Positions 1-11,905 of a DNA stretch of 64,000 nt are shown here, piece after piece; position 1 is the stretch's first letter; the number at the start of each line of letters is the position of its first letter. The translations under genes were made by a program, and so were the position numbers. The stretch lies in contig NC_134878.1 of assembly GCF_041734735.1 (NCBI RefSeq), positions 34,943,199 to 35,007,198 on the forward strand, in the 5' to 3' direction. Below the pieces are notes generated by a model. It did not search any database. It saw only the letters and a list, made by a program, of their open reading frames with translations, and had not been told where the DNA came from. The stretch is from Babylonia areolata. Lineage: Eukaryota; Mollusca; Gastropoda; Neogastropoda; Buccinidae.

Positions 1-355
1 GGCAAAGAGCATGTCTCTGATGAGGGCTTCGCGGACTTTTGTCCTTGCTCTGAGGCGGGCGAGATTGAAGAGCCTGCCATCTAATCTTGTCCGCAGGTAG
101 ATCCCTTCTTGCGCTGTGCTGAATGCATGCCTCAGAAGAAGAGCAAAGAAGATTCCAAATAGGGTGGGGGCAAGGACACAGCCTTGTTTGACACCGCTGC
201 ATACATCGAAGGGCTTGGAGAGGTTACCATTAAACTGCACCATCCCTTTCATGTTGGGAGTTGAAGGACTCAGTCAAGCTGTGCAGTTTGGGGGGCCGGG
301 GGGGGGGAGGGGCAGCCGATCTTTTGAAGAGCCCTGAAAAGGCCGTCTCTGTTGA
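1..355 (-). pseudogene. LINE A reverse transcriptase, continued (partial)
   Basis: Continuation of the LINE A reverse transcriptase beyond the insert. Minus-strand reading from about 355 gives NRDGLFRALQKIGCP, then, after a G-rich damaged patch near 290-310, the conserved turn CSGVKQGCVLAPTLFGIFF and the segment LLRHAFSTAQEGIYLRTR. The catalytic ADD box and the 3' part are beyond the left edge. Confidence 0.85.
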
Positions 356-359
356 CTAG

Positions 360-1540
360 CTCTTTCATCCCTGCAGCACGGTTTTCCGGTTTACAGGATT
401 TTTACCCTTCATTCCTGGAGGCCGGAAAACTGTGCAGCAGAGAATTTCCCCTTTCCTTCCTGCAGCCTGGAAAATCGGTTCTTGCGGTAAGCGCTTTGAA
501 CTTCCCGCGAGTCACGTTATCAGTGCGCGCCATCTATCCTTGACCGGGTCACTAGCGGGGCAGTGTTTATGAGTGAAATGGATGACAGACACCCCCTTCT
601 CCCTCCCTCGTGGGAAAGTGGGCGCCGCTACATTCTTGCCGATGTGCTGTGTAGACACATGGACACAAAAAAACGGAATGTGTAGAAAGTTTGGATTGTG
701 ACCAGTTTTCTGATGATGAGTTTTACAACACTCTAACAGATAATGATTTCGATCTGTTTCAAATGAATGACAAGGAGAGAGTGCAATTAGCTGTTGCTAC
801 AGAAGCACAGATAGCGGGTGATGAAAAGTTAAAAAAGTAAGAAGTGTGAAAATTGTGGTGTACACTTGTGCAGTAACTGGATTGACTGCTTCAAGGTATA
901 TCACACACGTGTCACCTTTGTGTGGCATATTACGTGATGATTGTGACATGGACATGCATATTTAGAGACAGTATCGTTTCTGAATAGTTTTTGTTCAAGA
1001 ATTGTGTACATAATGATCTGATTCTGGCTCAGTGACTGCTAGTGTAATGAAAGGCATATATTCTCTTTGAGACAAAGTTCAAATCATTCATGTGATAAGG
1101 ACAACAGTAGTGATAATTGTGACAGTTTTTCGTGGATATGACTAGCAGTGTGGCACTGAGATACATATGAGGCACTACTTGGTGAGTACCTGCATGATGT
1201 GCATACTCTGCAAGCAAAACACTGTCCTGCATGTAGTACGTACTTGTATGCATTGTGTTTGACCCCAAAGTCACCTGTTTTACATCTGAGTGTCACCAGA
1301 GATGTCACCCTATAGTGTCAACAGGGTCTCAGACAACTTCTCACATCAATTCAGAACACAACAGTATATGACAATCTTAGGGTACTGTAATGAGCCGCGT
1401 TACCGTAAGCCTCCAAAATTAGTACCCTGCTTCATACTTTCTTTCTCTTCTCTAAATCCAGGAATGAAGGGAATATGCGAATGGTAGGGATCTCGGAACA
1501 AGGGGGAGTAATGGTTCATAGAAAAAGAGTAACTAAAGAG
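360..1540. mobile_element. 1.18 kb insert in LINE A with CTAG target duplication
   Basis: The insert interrupts the LINE A coding sequence exactly between two CTAG copies (356-359 and 1541-1544). Its ends are inverted over six bases (CTCTTT at 360, AAAGAG at 1535-1540), and a second inverted pair lies inside: CCCTTCATTCCTGGA at 405-419 against its complement at 1457-1471. A local hairpin is formed by 371-389 and 422-440. A short open stretch near 660-838 ends in a stop and reads FSDDEFYNTLTDND; I do not recognise it. This looks like a non-autonomous cut-and-paste DNA transposon; the family is unknown to me. Confidence 0.7.
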
Positions 1541-1544
1541 CTAG

Positions 1545-2381
1545 GTCAAAGGCCTTGGTGAGGTCAATGAATGCGACATACAGGGGCATCCTCTGCTCTC
1601 CGCACTTCTCCTGGATTTGGAGAAGGGAGAAGATCATGTCTACCGTGGATCTCTCTGCTCGGAAACCGCACTGTAATTCCGGGTAAACGCGTTAGTTCAG
1701 TTTCTGCAGGTGAATTAGGAGGACCCAAGCGTAGACTTTGGCTACAATGCTGAGAAGCGAGATGCGTCTGTAGTTGTTGCAGTAGCTCCTTTCACCCTTG
1801 TTTTTGTACAGGGTGATGATCTTTGCATCCCTCATGTCCTGTGGTACAGCTCCCTCATTCTAGCACTGACAAAGGACTGTGTGCAGAGGATGCAGAAGAG
1901 TAGTCTTGCAGTGTTTAATGAGGTCTGGGGGAATTCCGTCGCTGCCAGGTGCCTTGCCTGATGTCAGGCTGTTAATGGCCTTGCTGAGTTCATCCTCAGT
2001 TGGCTCTGCGTCAGGTTCTTCCATTACCGGCATGCACTTGATGGCATCGAGGGCTGAGTTGGACACCATGTTTTCTGTGGAGTAAAGGTCGGAGTAATGT
2101 TCCACCCATCTCTCCATCTGTTGGCTAGGATCGTTGATTACTTCCCCAGTGGAGGATTTGAGGTGGGCAGTCTTGCTCTGTGTTAGTCCCAGTGCTTTCT
2201 TGATGCCATCATACATCCCTCGGATGTTGCCTCTTTCAGCAGCATTCTGTATCTCTTCACTGAGCTCTGTCCAGTACTCATTTGCACATTGCCTGGCATT
2301 AAGCTGAACCTTACTCCTGGCAGCCCTGAGGATTTGCAGGTTCTCACTGGGTGACGTTTGTACTCGGTGAGTGCAGCGCAT
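1545..2381 (-). pseudogene. LINE A reverse transcriptase, first part (broken)
   Basis: First part of the LINE A reverse transcriptase. Open from 2381 to 1860 with the pre-RT linker (WVEHYSDLYS) and the RT entry block LTSGKAPGSDGIP at about residues 139-151. From 1860 to 1545 the match continues out of frame, with the palm block AFIDLTKAFDL just before the interruption. The reading is cut at 1541-1544, where a CTAG copy marks the edge of the insert at 360-1540; the continuation is at 355-1. Confidence 0.85.
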
Positions 2382-2603
2382 TTGGCCTCAATACTGGGAG
2401 TCATCTCTGATGATTTGGCCTCAAACCAGTTGTGAGACTTTGCGGTTTTCTACCCAAAGGTGGCCATAGCAATTCGGTGCATGGTGTCTCTTAGCGTTTC
2501 CCATCTTTCTGTGGCAGTGTCTCTGGGCTGCAATGCATCATATTCTCTCTCAAAGGCCTCTGCGAACTGTTCTACAAGGTCTGGCTGAGACATCTTGCTG
2601 GCG

Positions 2604-3362
2604 TCAGTGCGAGAGTTCCCTTGTTTCTTTTAGCAGTGGAACTTCTTTGGTTGCAGTCTGATCTTGCAGCATACCAGGGAGTGGTCTGTGTCGCAGTCTG
2701 CGCTGTGGTAAGAGCGAGTTTGGAGAAGGTTTTTGATGGCAGCTCGTCTTACTAGGATCAGATCCAGTTGGTGCCAATGTTTTGAGCGCAGGTGCCTCCA
2801 GGAGACTGTGTTGGGGCTTCATCTTGAAGGAGTTGGTGATGCACAGTTCATGGCAGGTACAAAATTCAAGTAGTTGCTGTCTGTTCTCATTCATTTTCCC
2901 CACTCAAAAGGAACCAAGACAGGAGGGCCATGAATCGTTGTCTGCACCCTTTCTGGCATTGAAGTCACCCAGGAGAACAAGTTGTTCTGTCCTGGGGATG
3001 TTCCTTATGGTTGATGCAAGATTTTCGTAGAACTCATCCTTGGCGTCTGGAGAGGCGGACAGAGTTGGAGCATATGCGCTAACAGGAGTGACATAGCCTT
3101 TGGAGGTGTTGAGGCGGAGAGTCAGGAGTCGTTCTGAACCGCTGCTGCCTGGTTTGATCATGTTCAGCAGGCTGTTCCTGACTGCAAAGCCTACTCTGTA
3201 CTCTCTTGGGGCATCAGAGCTCTTTCCTTGCCAGAAGAAGGTGTGGTCCCTCTCCTTTAGTGTTCCTGAGTCAGCCAGCTGTGTTTCCTGCAGAGTGGCA
3301 ATGTCCACATTTAGTCTCTTCAGCTTGCTGTTTATGATGGCGGTCTTTCTGGTGTCACACAA
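2604..3362 (-). pseudogene. LINE A endonuclease region (broken)
   Basis: Apurinic-type endonuclease of LINE A, which would nick target DNA for target-primed reverse transcription. The open part 3362-2904 holds the early motif DIATLQETQ, the middle block SAYAPT and the catalytic-type GDFNAR block. It ends just after SWPSCLG; the usual continuation (KMNEN, LCITNSF, KPQH) is found in another frame at 2903-2604, so the gene is broken by a frame change near 2900. Upstream, 3652-3332 is open with NFHTRQKENFKKR, probably the leader of the same ORF. No intact product is expected. Confidence 0.85.
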
Positions 3363-4115
3363 TGTCTTGCAGATCTTGGGAGAGCCCCGGCATCATTGTC
3401 CAGACATTCCAACAGGCCAGTTTCATTGTTGATCCGTTTCTTGAAGTTTTCTTTTTGCCTGGTGTGGAAATTAACGACCTGCCTGTCGGATATTCTCCTA
3501 ATCTTCATACACCCATAGAAGAAGGCAGGTCGTGGCGGGACAGCACCTAATTGGCTGGGGGCTGCCCACCTTGGGCGGGTGGTAGCTGTCCAGTAGGACG
3601 TGAGGGTCCCTCCAACCGTCAAAAGCAAACCCTGGCATCGGCTCTGTGCCAATTGAGCACTAACTTATAACCGGTAACTGTTGCTTCACGTGTTGTTCCA
3701 ACGCTAGTGCTAGTAGCTAAGCTGGAGTGTCCTCTCCAGGTTGAAGTGCAATGTGTTTGTGGATGGATGGACGGATATAAGCCTGGGCAATGTAATATGG
3801 AAGACAGGCTGTTGCCCATGCAGCTTGTCCCCCCTCTTCACCTTGCTGACAGATCCAAAGGAACAGTAAGGCTGTTACGTTTTGTTGCCAACGCGGCCGC
3901 AGGAGCTGCCGGAAAGTGACGAAGTTTGCCATCCAACCGCCTTAGGAGCCCTGCACCAGATTTTCTGTCAGGGTTTACTCCCTTAGCTAGGTGGCCGCAG
4001 GTAGCTCTCCAGGTCAGATAGATACATCTGCTACTGGTCATCTGGATCCCAGTACTACCTGTCACAGGGTTGAATTGCTGGCGACTAAACCAGCACCCCC
4101 ACTAGTCCTCTCAGG

Positions 4116-4918
4116 AGGATGGTGAGGAGGGTGGCTAGACACCCTGGTGGAAATATATATATATTTGTGTGTGTGTGTGTGTGTGTGCGTGTACACATAT
4201 GTATAAAGGTGAAAAAGCAGGAAACAAGTGTAACTCTTTCCCCAAGGGAAGAAGGGAGATTGGTGGCCTTGTGACAGTGCACCTGACTAGGTTGCAGTGG
4301 ATAAGAATTCACTGCCCTGATGGCTGTAAAAGGTTATGGGACATTTGAGGTTAACTTTTTAAGAGTGACAGAGAAAGCCAACCAATGTTTACTGTTTCTT
4401 TTTCAGTTTAAGGTCTGGTCACAGTGTGTGATTTTAGACACTCTCTGGTTTGAAGCAAAGAGCCCTTGTAAGACTAAGAGGGTGATTTCTCTCTCCATGC
4501 TTGGGAAAGTGAGAAAAAAAAAGCAGTTAATATTGGAAGCATTATAGTTACCAAATGTAATCAATGTGACCCTTGTGTCAATCTCATAACTTTATGTATT
4601 GTCTGTGTCCCTGTTCTCTCTGATAAAGTTGGATGGTTGAGTTGTGAAGTACAACCCTTATTTGTCCTGTGTAAGGCATTTAGAAGTGCTGAATAACCAG
4701 CACAAGTGTATGTGAGTGCAAGTGTGAACAGGGTGTGTTGTCAGCATGTGTGTGTGTGCTTATCTACTACATTTTCTTATTATCTAATATTACAGTTGCA
4801 CTGTTCAGGAGTATGCTTATCTATCTCTCAAAAAAAAAAAAAAAAAAAAAAAAAGAAAGAAAAAGAAAAAAAGGATGGGTGTGATAGTGTTAACTGTTCA
4901 TAGATGGTTTGCTTTTCT

Positions 4919-4966
<48 letters not shown>

Positions 4967-5354
4967 TTTAACTCTTCACAATGTATACCACCATTATTAT
5001 TGTCTGTTCAAGTATTGTTCCCCTGGCCATAAAGATACTATTGTCAATGGCAATAATAAAACTTTGTTAGTGTTTTTGCCTGTCTTTTTTCCTCCAGCAG
5101 AGCAGTTTTGGAAAATGGGCACTTAAAACAAACAACAGAACAAAACCCTTCCCTTTTGAAGAGGAAAGTTATTTTGTGTGAGACACTTCCTTGTGGAAAG
5201 CGATGATATTAGAAACATTATAATTCCTTCTACAGGTAACAGGACTGATAACTCTTCCACCCTGCACCTGACCACTACACCGTTAACCTCCCTTCTTTCC
5301 CCTCTCATCTCTCCTACATCCACGTCCCCCTACACCTACTGTCTCTATCCATTG

Positions 5355-5401
<47 letters not shown>

Positions 5402-5841
5402 AAATGAATGAATAATTAGTATCTAAATCACCTTTTAGTGAATGGACAAATAAAGCAAAGAAGAAAAAGCAGGATAAACCTTGTGTTTCAGGACTGTACA
5501 ACTACAAGTATAGGGATACTTGTTTTATTTCTATGCATTTTTGTTTGTGGGATCAATGTAATTTGTGTGTGTGTTAGTGTGTGTGTGTGTGTGTGTGTGT
5601 GAAAGTGGATGTAGATGTTGAGGGAAATTTGGTGTGGGTGGATAGGTGTGAGTTCTGTATGCATGCATGTGTGAGTGTGCACTTGAATGTTGGCATCTTC
5701 ACTGAGTGTGGCTCATTTTTGTTATTCCAGTCATTTGCCTTCTATGTATCTTGTTATTATTGTCATCATCATCATTATATTTTGAATGTATTCACTCAAT
5801 TTGTTTATTTTATTTTATTTCATGTTTGTATTTTATAGAAA
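4116..5841. other. Non-coding stretch with simple repeats
   Basis: I see no gene here. It holds AT and TG repeats (4148-4195), a poly-A (4830-4853), a CT run (4923-4963) and TG runs (5358-5400, 5563-5601). It is probably IP6K intron, because the kinase N-terminus must lie upstream. Confidence 0.5.
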
Positions 5842-6003
5842 CCAAGGTCAGACTCCTTATGCCTAGTTTGTTTGGTGTAATCATAGGTCAGGCATCTGCT
5901 TCTTCTTTTTTCTTTTCTTTTTTTTTTTAAACAGATGTGGTATTGTGTATATAAATCATGCAGCACACTTTAACACCTCCTTGAAACTGAAACTGAGGGT
6001 GTT
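5842..6003 (+). repeat. SINE-2 type repeat
   Basis: Shares with copies at 13149, 13855, 22345, 39045 and 39497 a head of the form GGTCAGGCATCTGCTT followed by a T-run, then AACAGATGTGG, TATATA and a CCTTGAAACTGAAACTG end. The arrangement resembles a short SINE common in snails. Boundaries are approximate. Confidence 0.65.
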
Positions 6004-6211
6004 AAGGCAAGAAGAGAGCATTGTGATCAGTGTTTGCCTGAATGTTGTCACTGAAAGAAACGACAAGGGGTTGAATGTTGTCACTGAAAGAAACGACAAG
6101 GGGTTTTGTTCGTTTGTTTTCTGTTTTCTTTTTGTTAAGACTAGAATATATATAAGATCTACACTAGAGCATGCATCATTTTGTTATGCTCAGTATCCAG
6201 TAGGTTGTTTC

Positions 6212-6217
<6 letters not shown>

Positions 6218-6242
<25 letters not shown>

Positions 6243-6320
6243 TGCGCGCACACTCACACACACACGTTTTAAGAAATTCAATTCAGTTTAAATGAACATA
6301 AAAAGGGTGCACTTCAAATG
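6218..6320 (+). repeat. Left arm of inverted repeat around LINE B
   Basis: A CA tract with interruptions, followed by about 60 bases (GTTTTAAGAAATTCAATTC and on to AAAAAGGGTG). The same sequence, including the position of the ATGCGC interruption in the CA tract, occurs in opposite orientation at 12876-12990. LINE B begins within or just after this arm. Confidence 0.75.
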
Positions 6321-6384
6321 GCGGAGACTACACTCAGCGGATAATTTCTTCGCGGTAAGAAGTTGTCACAGACGTTTTGGAGAC

Positions 6385-7620
6385 ATGAGAACAAGAAAAT
6401 CGAGCGGGAAACCAGTTGCAGCTGCACACAGTAAAACCGCTCAGAACAATGAGGCGACCGGACTCCTCCTTAAAACCGGTGAGTCCGTGAAGGTTTTGCG
6501 AAGCGAGTCTGGGAGTACTAAACGTACAAAGCGGCTGTCTCATCCCACCGACACGAGTTCCACGAATGCAAGACCGATGAGCAATCTCAGTTCCATTCCC
6601 GAGATGTCCGACACGATCATGGATCTAAGAAAAATAATAATGGTTTTGTGTGATCGTGTCTCTTCCCTGGAAGCAACTGTACGGGGACAACAAGAGCCAA
6701 CAAAACGTTGCAGAATGGAACCTGTTTCCATGACAACACAGGCAACAAAAACTGAAAGCCCCAGCCTTAGCCCCAGCCCCAGCCCTACACCTACCTACGC
6801 CGACGTGGCCAGAGTTTCCTCACCAGAGAACCCGGCAGCAGACAAAAAGCGAGCAAGCCACCAAGACAAAACTGCCCTTCAAAAGAAGAAAAAAGAGGTT
6901 GAAAAATCGGTGACGTCTTGTGACGAATAGACGATGGATGACGTAAAAAGTACAAAGTCTGGAAGTACATGTTCTGCACAGAAAGAAGAAAATGGGGAAT
7001 TACCCAAGGTAATAATTCTTCATGATTCCGTGCTCAACCGTGTGCAGGAAAACAGACTGGGCAGATCATACCACTTCAAAGCCTCCATGCAAAAAACCCA
7101 CACAGTGTCTGAAACCAGAAATTTGCTTCAAGCTGTCACCACCACAGAGAAAAAGCCTGAAGCTGTTGTCATTCATCGTGGCATCAACGACTTAAGATCA
7201 AAAGATACAACAGAAGTCAGTAATTTCTTTACCTCAACATTGAAAGACACCGCAAAGAAAAATCCAACAACAAAGTTCATCGTAAGTTCAGCAACCACTG
7301 TCAAAGATTCAAAACTGGAGGTCAAGAGACAACTGTTCAACGCAATGGTGGCTTCGGAACTGTTTGACGAAAAAAAAAAATCATTTATAAAGAACGACAA
7401 CCTCAAGACCAACGCCCTCAGAGACGCTGTCCACCCCAACTGCAGAGGAGCCAGCATTCTCGCAGGAAACATCGGGCGACATGTTCGAGATCTTCTCTGG
7501 GAAACACCGAAGAAATCAACACGCAGAGCCAGGTTCCACCATCACCAGAACCCTGCCCCCTTTCATCACGGCTGGTACAATCCTTACGACGCACTGATGG
7601 ACTGGCCAGTGTTCTATTAA
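6385..7620 (+). pseudogene. LINE B ORF1 with SGNH-esterase-like domain, one in-frame stop
   Basis: The frame is open from 6292, but the ATG at 6385 (MRTRKSSGK) is the more likely start, since the upstream part belongs to the flanking repeat and leader. Residues about 1-180 are basic and Ser/Pro rich, with a short helix-like stretch (MDLRKIIMVLCDRVSSLEA). A TAG at 6928-6930 interrupts the frame; the same frame resumes at once (ATG 6934) and runs to 7620. The second half carries SGNH hydrolase blocks: HDSV (Ser codon 7027), HRGIND (Asn codon 7186) and DAVHPN (Asp 7423, His 7432). Esterase-type domains are known in ORF1 of some LINEs such as CR1. The real enzyme substrate is unknown. A two-protein reading, or read-through of the TAG, is possible but unproven. 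Confidence 0.75.
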
Positions 7621-7858
7621 CATTTGCGTCAACTTCTGCCTGGCACTGATAAACTTTTGTGCTGAGCGATATTCTTGTTTTGCTGAGTGACCTTTCTTCC
7701 TGCCGTTTGCAAGTGCATTTTTCGCTGACAATATTTAGCCTATTATTTTTGTTTCCCCGTTTCCTTTCATTTACTGTTTATTCTCACCATCATACAGTTT
7801 GATTTATTCATAGTATTAATAACATTATATTCCTGTCTGATAGGAAAGATAATCAGTA

Positions 7859-10800
7859 ATGAAAAAACAAATGCAATTGCAAATTAGGCTGCTCCAGTGG
7901 AACTGCAGATCTATTCTATCTAACCTGGCCTATTTGAAACATTTTCTAGCATCAAGTAAGTGTGATGTTTTGATTCTGCAGTCACTTAATATCAGTGCAT
8001 GTAAGCTTCCCAAACTTCCAAATTATTATTTTCCACCAGTATATGAAACTGGGAACGAGGGCAAGAAGATAAGTACTGCTATTTATATACTTAGGGAATT
8101 ACAGTATAATCTGTGTGAGTCTCCTGTTTTAAAATCTATTGCAAGCTTTGACAAACACTCTTGTGCAGCTACAGTAAAATTTAGCAACAAGCTAATTCTT
8201 AACGTACTTTCCGTTTATCTTCCGAAAGGTCCAAACGATCGAAATACTGAGTGGCTTAGAACATTACAAGAACAACAGCCTGGTAAATGGGTAATAGCTG
8301 GTGATTTCAATGCTCACGCTCCATTCTGGGAAAAGGACTGTAAAACTGTGACAAGCAATCGGTTAATAGAAAACATCACTGACAGCCCCTTTTATCTTAT
8401 GAATGATGGTAGTGTTACTAGAATTCCTGACGTCTCAAAACACAGACCAACAGCAATTGACCTGACACTAATATTCCCGGAGCTAGTCCCATCATGTACC
8501 TGGGAAACACATAAAGACACACTGGGAAGCGACCATGTGCCTATCATCATTACAATCGCTGATGATTATAATCAGCCTGATAATAACGTCGACATAATTC
8601 CAAAATATAAATATAAAAATGCAAATTGGGATTTATTTCAAAACATTCTTACCTCTCACGATTTTGAAAAAACTTGAGAATGAGAGTGTAGATGTAATGT
8701 ATTCAAATTTTACAGAAGCTGTGTTATCAGCAGCTGATATGTCGATCCCAAAAGTAAAGGCTGTGAAGTCAGGTGACCGTTCAGGCAATGTCTGGTGGAA
8801 TGATGCATGTGAAAAGGCAGTTAATTACAAGAAAGAAACATTTAAGAACTACCTCGCGGACAGTAAGCCCCCAAACCACAAAGAAATGAAGAAAGCAAAC
8901 ACTCAGAGTAATATGACTGTAGCCCAAGCTAAAAAAGATTATTGGTCATCATTTTGTTCACAAGAAATTTCAGATCATAAAGACTTTAATAAAGTTTGGA
9001 CAAAAATGAAAGAAATGAAAAATGGAATAAAGTTACCAAGTTGCCCAATATCAAATGACTCACAAAACAAGTTTCTATCAGATCAGGAAAAGGCAGAAAT
9101 CTTTGTTGAAATGTTTGCGAAAAATAGCAAATACGAAGGCTTATCACCTGCGTGTAAAACACACAGAGACAGGGAAGAAAATAGTGCTTTATACAGTGAT
9201 CCCATTCCGCAAAATGACTTGTGGTTTAATTCTCCTATTACATATGAGGAGTTACAAACCGCTATAGCTTCCCTTAGCAATAAAAAAAAGTTCAGTTGGC
9301 ATTGACGCACTATCGAATGTGATGCTAAAACACATCCCAAAAAATTGAATCGTTTTCCTACACAAAATATATCAGAAATGTTGGACATCTGGAACTGTAC
9401 CACAGATATGGAAAACATCAATAGTTGTACCGGTTTTAAAAGCAGGAAAACCTAAACGTAATAAAAATAGTTACAGGCCTATTGCTTTGACCTCGCATGT
9501 CAGTAAATTGATGGAAAAAATAGTCCTGTTTAGAATTATAACTTACTGCGAAAAATACAATATCATTCCAGTGAACCAGGCTGGATTTAGAAAAGGAAGA
9601 TCAACAGTCGAACACCTAGTAAAGATTACAACTCAAATAAAACATCAGTTTGCCCGCAGAAAAAGTGTCCTCGCAATGTTTTTTGACGTAAAAAAAGCCT
9701 ACGATCAGGTTTGGCACAAACGTCTGTTATTCAAACTGAAATCAGTTGGAATATCTGGTAATCTCTATGAGTATATTAAAAGCTTTTTATCTAATAGAAT
9801 TATTCAAGCAAGGGTGGGAACACATTATTCTTTGCCACATGAACTTGACATGGGAATTCTACAGGGCTCAGTTATAGCCCCTATTCTCTTTAATATTCTT
9901 ATTCAGGATCTACCAAAGGCATTGTCAAATCGTGTAGTTTTAGTACAGTATGCTGATGATATATGTATGTGGATGGGTGTCAATCTAAAAAAGTCAACCC
10001 CACAAAGAGCACAGAATTACATACGTCGTTTGTATCAGTCTGATCTCGATAACATTGGTAACTATATGTTTGAAAATGGTCTAGCTTTGTCGACTGAAAA
10101 AACATGTATGATGTTGTTTAATTCAGGTGGTAACCCATCTAGCACACCCATTTTTAAATTACTTGGTGACCTCATTGATTATAAACAGGTAGTGAAGTTT
10201 TTAGGCGTTTATCTTACTTCAAAGCTGACATGGAACATTCACTTTGATTACATCTTAACAAAGGCAAGGAAAAGTATCAATTTTATGAAAATTATAAGCC
10301 ACTTACCCTGGGGAATGGATACAAAAACATTGATTCATCTTGCCATGGCCCTTGTAAGATCTAAGATAACCTATGCGCAAGAAATATTTTTCAGTGCACC
10401 TAAATATCTATTACAAAAGATTCAAAGTGTAGACTGTAAGGCTATCAAAATTGCCCTCGGAGTGCCTTCTCATGCATCCAATCAGGAAACATACAAAACA
10501 GCCCGAATTCTTCCCTTAAATGAACATCGTGAGTTAGCAACAGCAAAATTCGCTGTGAGGTACACTTCAATGACAAAAAATTTCATTGCTGATGAACTGA
10601 CAGTAAGATCAGACATTGATTTTCCTAAAAGAGCTAAAGCCATTTCATCACAAGAAACAGTTGCAACTTACATTTCAAATCTGTTAAAAGAATCTGAAGT
10701 TAACATGAAAGAGTTAGCTGCAAAACCACATCATTCTCCTGTTCCTTTTTGGGAAATGTTGAAAGCGGATTTTGATATCACTTATTCTGAAACATAAAAG

Positions 10801-11709
10801 GAAGAAAACATCAATATCACGACAAGTACTGCCAGAATTCATATAACAGAAAAATATCAGAATCATCTCCATATATTTACAGATGGATCTGTTCTTGATG
10901 ACAAAAACGCTGGTGCGGCTTTCTATATTCCTGCCTTTAATGTTGAAAAATCTTACTTTATTGGAAAACACCTTTCCATATTCACAGCTGAGCTAATTGC
11001 TATTATACAAGCTCTGAACTACTTAGTGAGCCATCAAATAGTTTTCTCAAAAATAGCATTCTTTGTTGATTCCAAATCAGTACTTTATGCTCTAGAATTA
11101 TTCAGCCTTGAAACAAGACCTGACTTAGTTATTGAGGCAAATAATTTGGTACATTGTTTAAGGATTAAAGGGACTGAGGTCAGTTTTTGTTGGGTGCCTT
11201 CTCATGTGGGCATTTTTGGCAATGAAACTGTTGATAAAGCAGCTAAAAGAGGAGCACAAGATTCAGAAAAATCGACAAAAATAGATGTCCGTCTCTCCGT
11301 AAAAGAGGCATACACTTTGTTAGAAAAATCAGCATGGGGTCGATTTCATAACCGATGGAAGTTAAAGTTTTTAAACCATAAAGGAACATTATTCCCCGAG
11401 AATATTGTTAAAGAAAAGATAACGAATCCATCAGCTTGCTATACAAGGTTAATAACCTCTACTTTCTTCCGTATAAAACTTGATGCGCTGAAGATAAAGT
11501 ATAGTAAAAATGTTACATGCATCTGTGGTAAGCAGTTCAGCTTGCATCATTGTTTGTTTCACTGCCAGCAGTTACGTACCTTCTTGCCCAAGTATTTCAA
11601 AGAGAATAATAATTCTTCAGATGATTTTTCTAAAGTTATTTCTGACGAGGTTCTTATGGTCGAACTTTCACAGGCATTAGTTCATAGCCCTATTTCTACA
11701 TTCCTTTAA
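7859..11709 (+). pseudogene. LINE B ORF2: endonuclease, reverse transcriptase, RNase H (broken)
   Basis: Multi-domain replicase of LINE B. Endonuclease, 7859-8677: LQWNCRSI at the start, GDFNAHAPFW, and GSDHVPI near the end. A frame change at the A-run near 8663 leads to the next piece (8619-9305), which ends at an A-run near 9285. The RT follows, with a TGA at 9346-9348, then an open 9487-10797 containing GFRKGRSTVEHL, MFFDVKKAYDQVWH, LQGSVIAPILFN and the catalytic VQYADD. A TAA at 10795-10797 separates RNase H, read in the same frame: FTDGS, FTAELIAI, FVDSKS and VDKAAK supply its acidic residues, and CWVPSHVGIFGNE is typical. It ends with a Cys/His cluster (CICGKQ, HHCLFHC). The protein is not made whole; the damage is light, so the copy is not very old. 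Confidence 0.88.
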
Positions 11710-11905
11710 TGCACTTCAGAATTGTGTTAATGGTTTCTGATTATTATAATTATTATTATTGAATTGTTACTGTTAAATGTAATTGCATGTTAGTTATACC
11801 CCATGCCCCCCCCTCCCCCCCCCCCCCCCCCCCCCTTTTTTTTTTTTTTAACGTCTAATATCACTGATAGTGAAAAGACACTAAACTAAAGAACGAACAC
11901 ACACA

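Larger units (their letters stand above)
1..4115 (-). mobile_element. LINE A: damaged non-LTR retrotransposon, split by an insert
   Basis: A non-LTR retrotransposon read on the minus strand and running off the left edge. In its own direction it shows an untranslated leader (about 4115-3650), an endonuclease region (3362-2604), a linker and start of reverse transcriptase (2381-1545), then, after a foreign insert at 360-1540, the RT core (355-1). Its wording (GDFNAR, SWPSCLG, KMNEN, NSLTSGKAPGSDGIP, CSGVKQGCVLAPTLFG) is that of an endonuclease-RT LINE common in marine invertebrates. It lies upstream of the visible IP6K exons, in antisense, so probably in an IP6K intron. Several frame changes make it inactive. 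The clade is uncertain to me (jockey/CR1-like or RTE-like). The 3' end is outside the window. Confidence 0.9.
6312..11905 (+). mobile_element. LINE B: near full-length non-LTR retrotransposon with RNase H
   Basis: A two-ORF LINE on the plus strand. ORF1 (6385-7620) has a basic N-terminal part and an SGNH-hydrolase-like C-terminal part. ORF2 (7859-11709) has endonuclease, reverse transcriptase with YADD, and a C-terminal RNase H. RNase H after RT places it in the I-type superfamily by established knowledge of LINE classification. The 3' untranslated part contains a long C-run and T-run (11805-11850) and ends near AAACTAAAGAACGAAC, next to a CA tract. I find five coding breaks: one stop in ORF1, two frame changes and two stops in ORF2. 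No clear target duplication is visible. It probably sits in an IP6K intron, in the sense direction. Confidence 0.9.

Noticed and set aside
5060-5400. Candidate IP6K N-terminal exon after a good CTTTTTTCCTCCAG acceptor
   Set aside because: The frame after the acceptor stops within about 30 bases and shows no HQVGGH-type motif.
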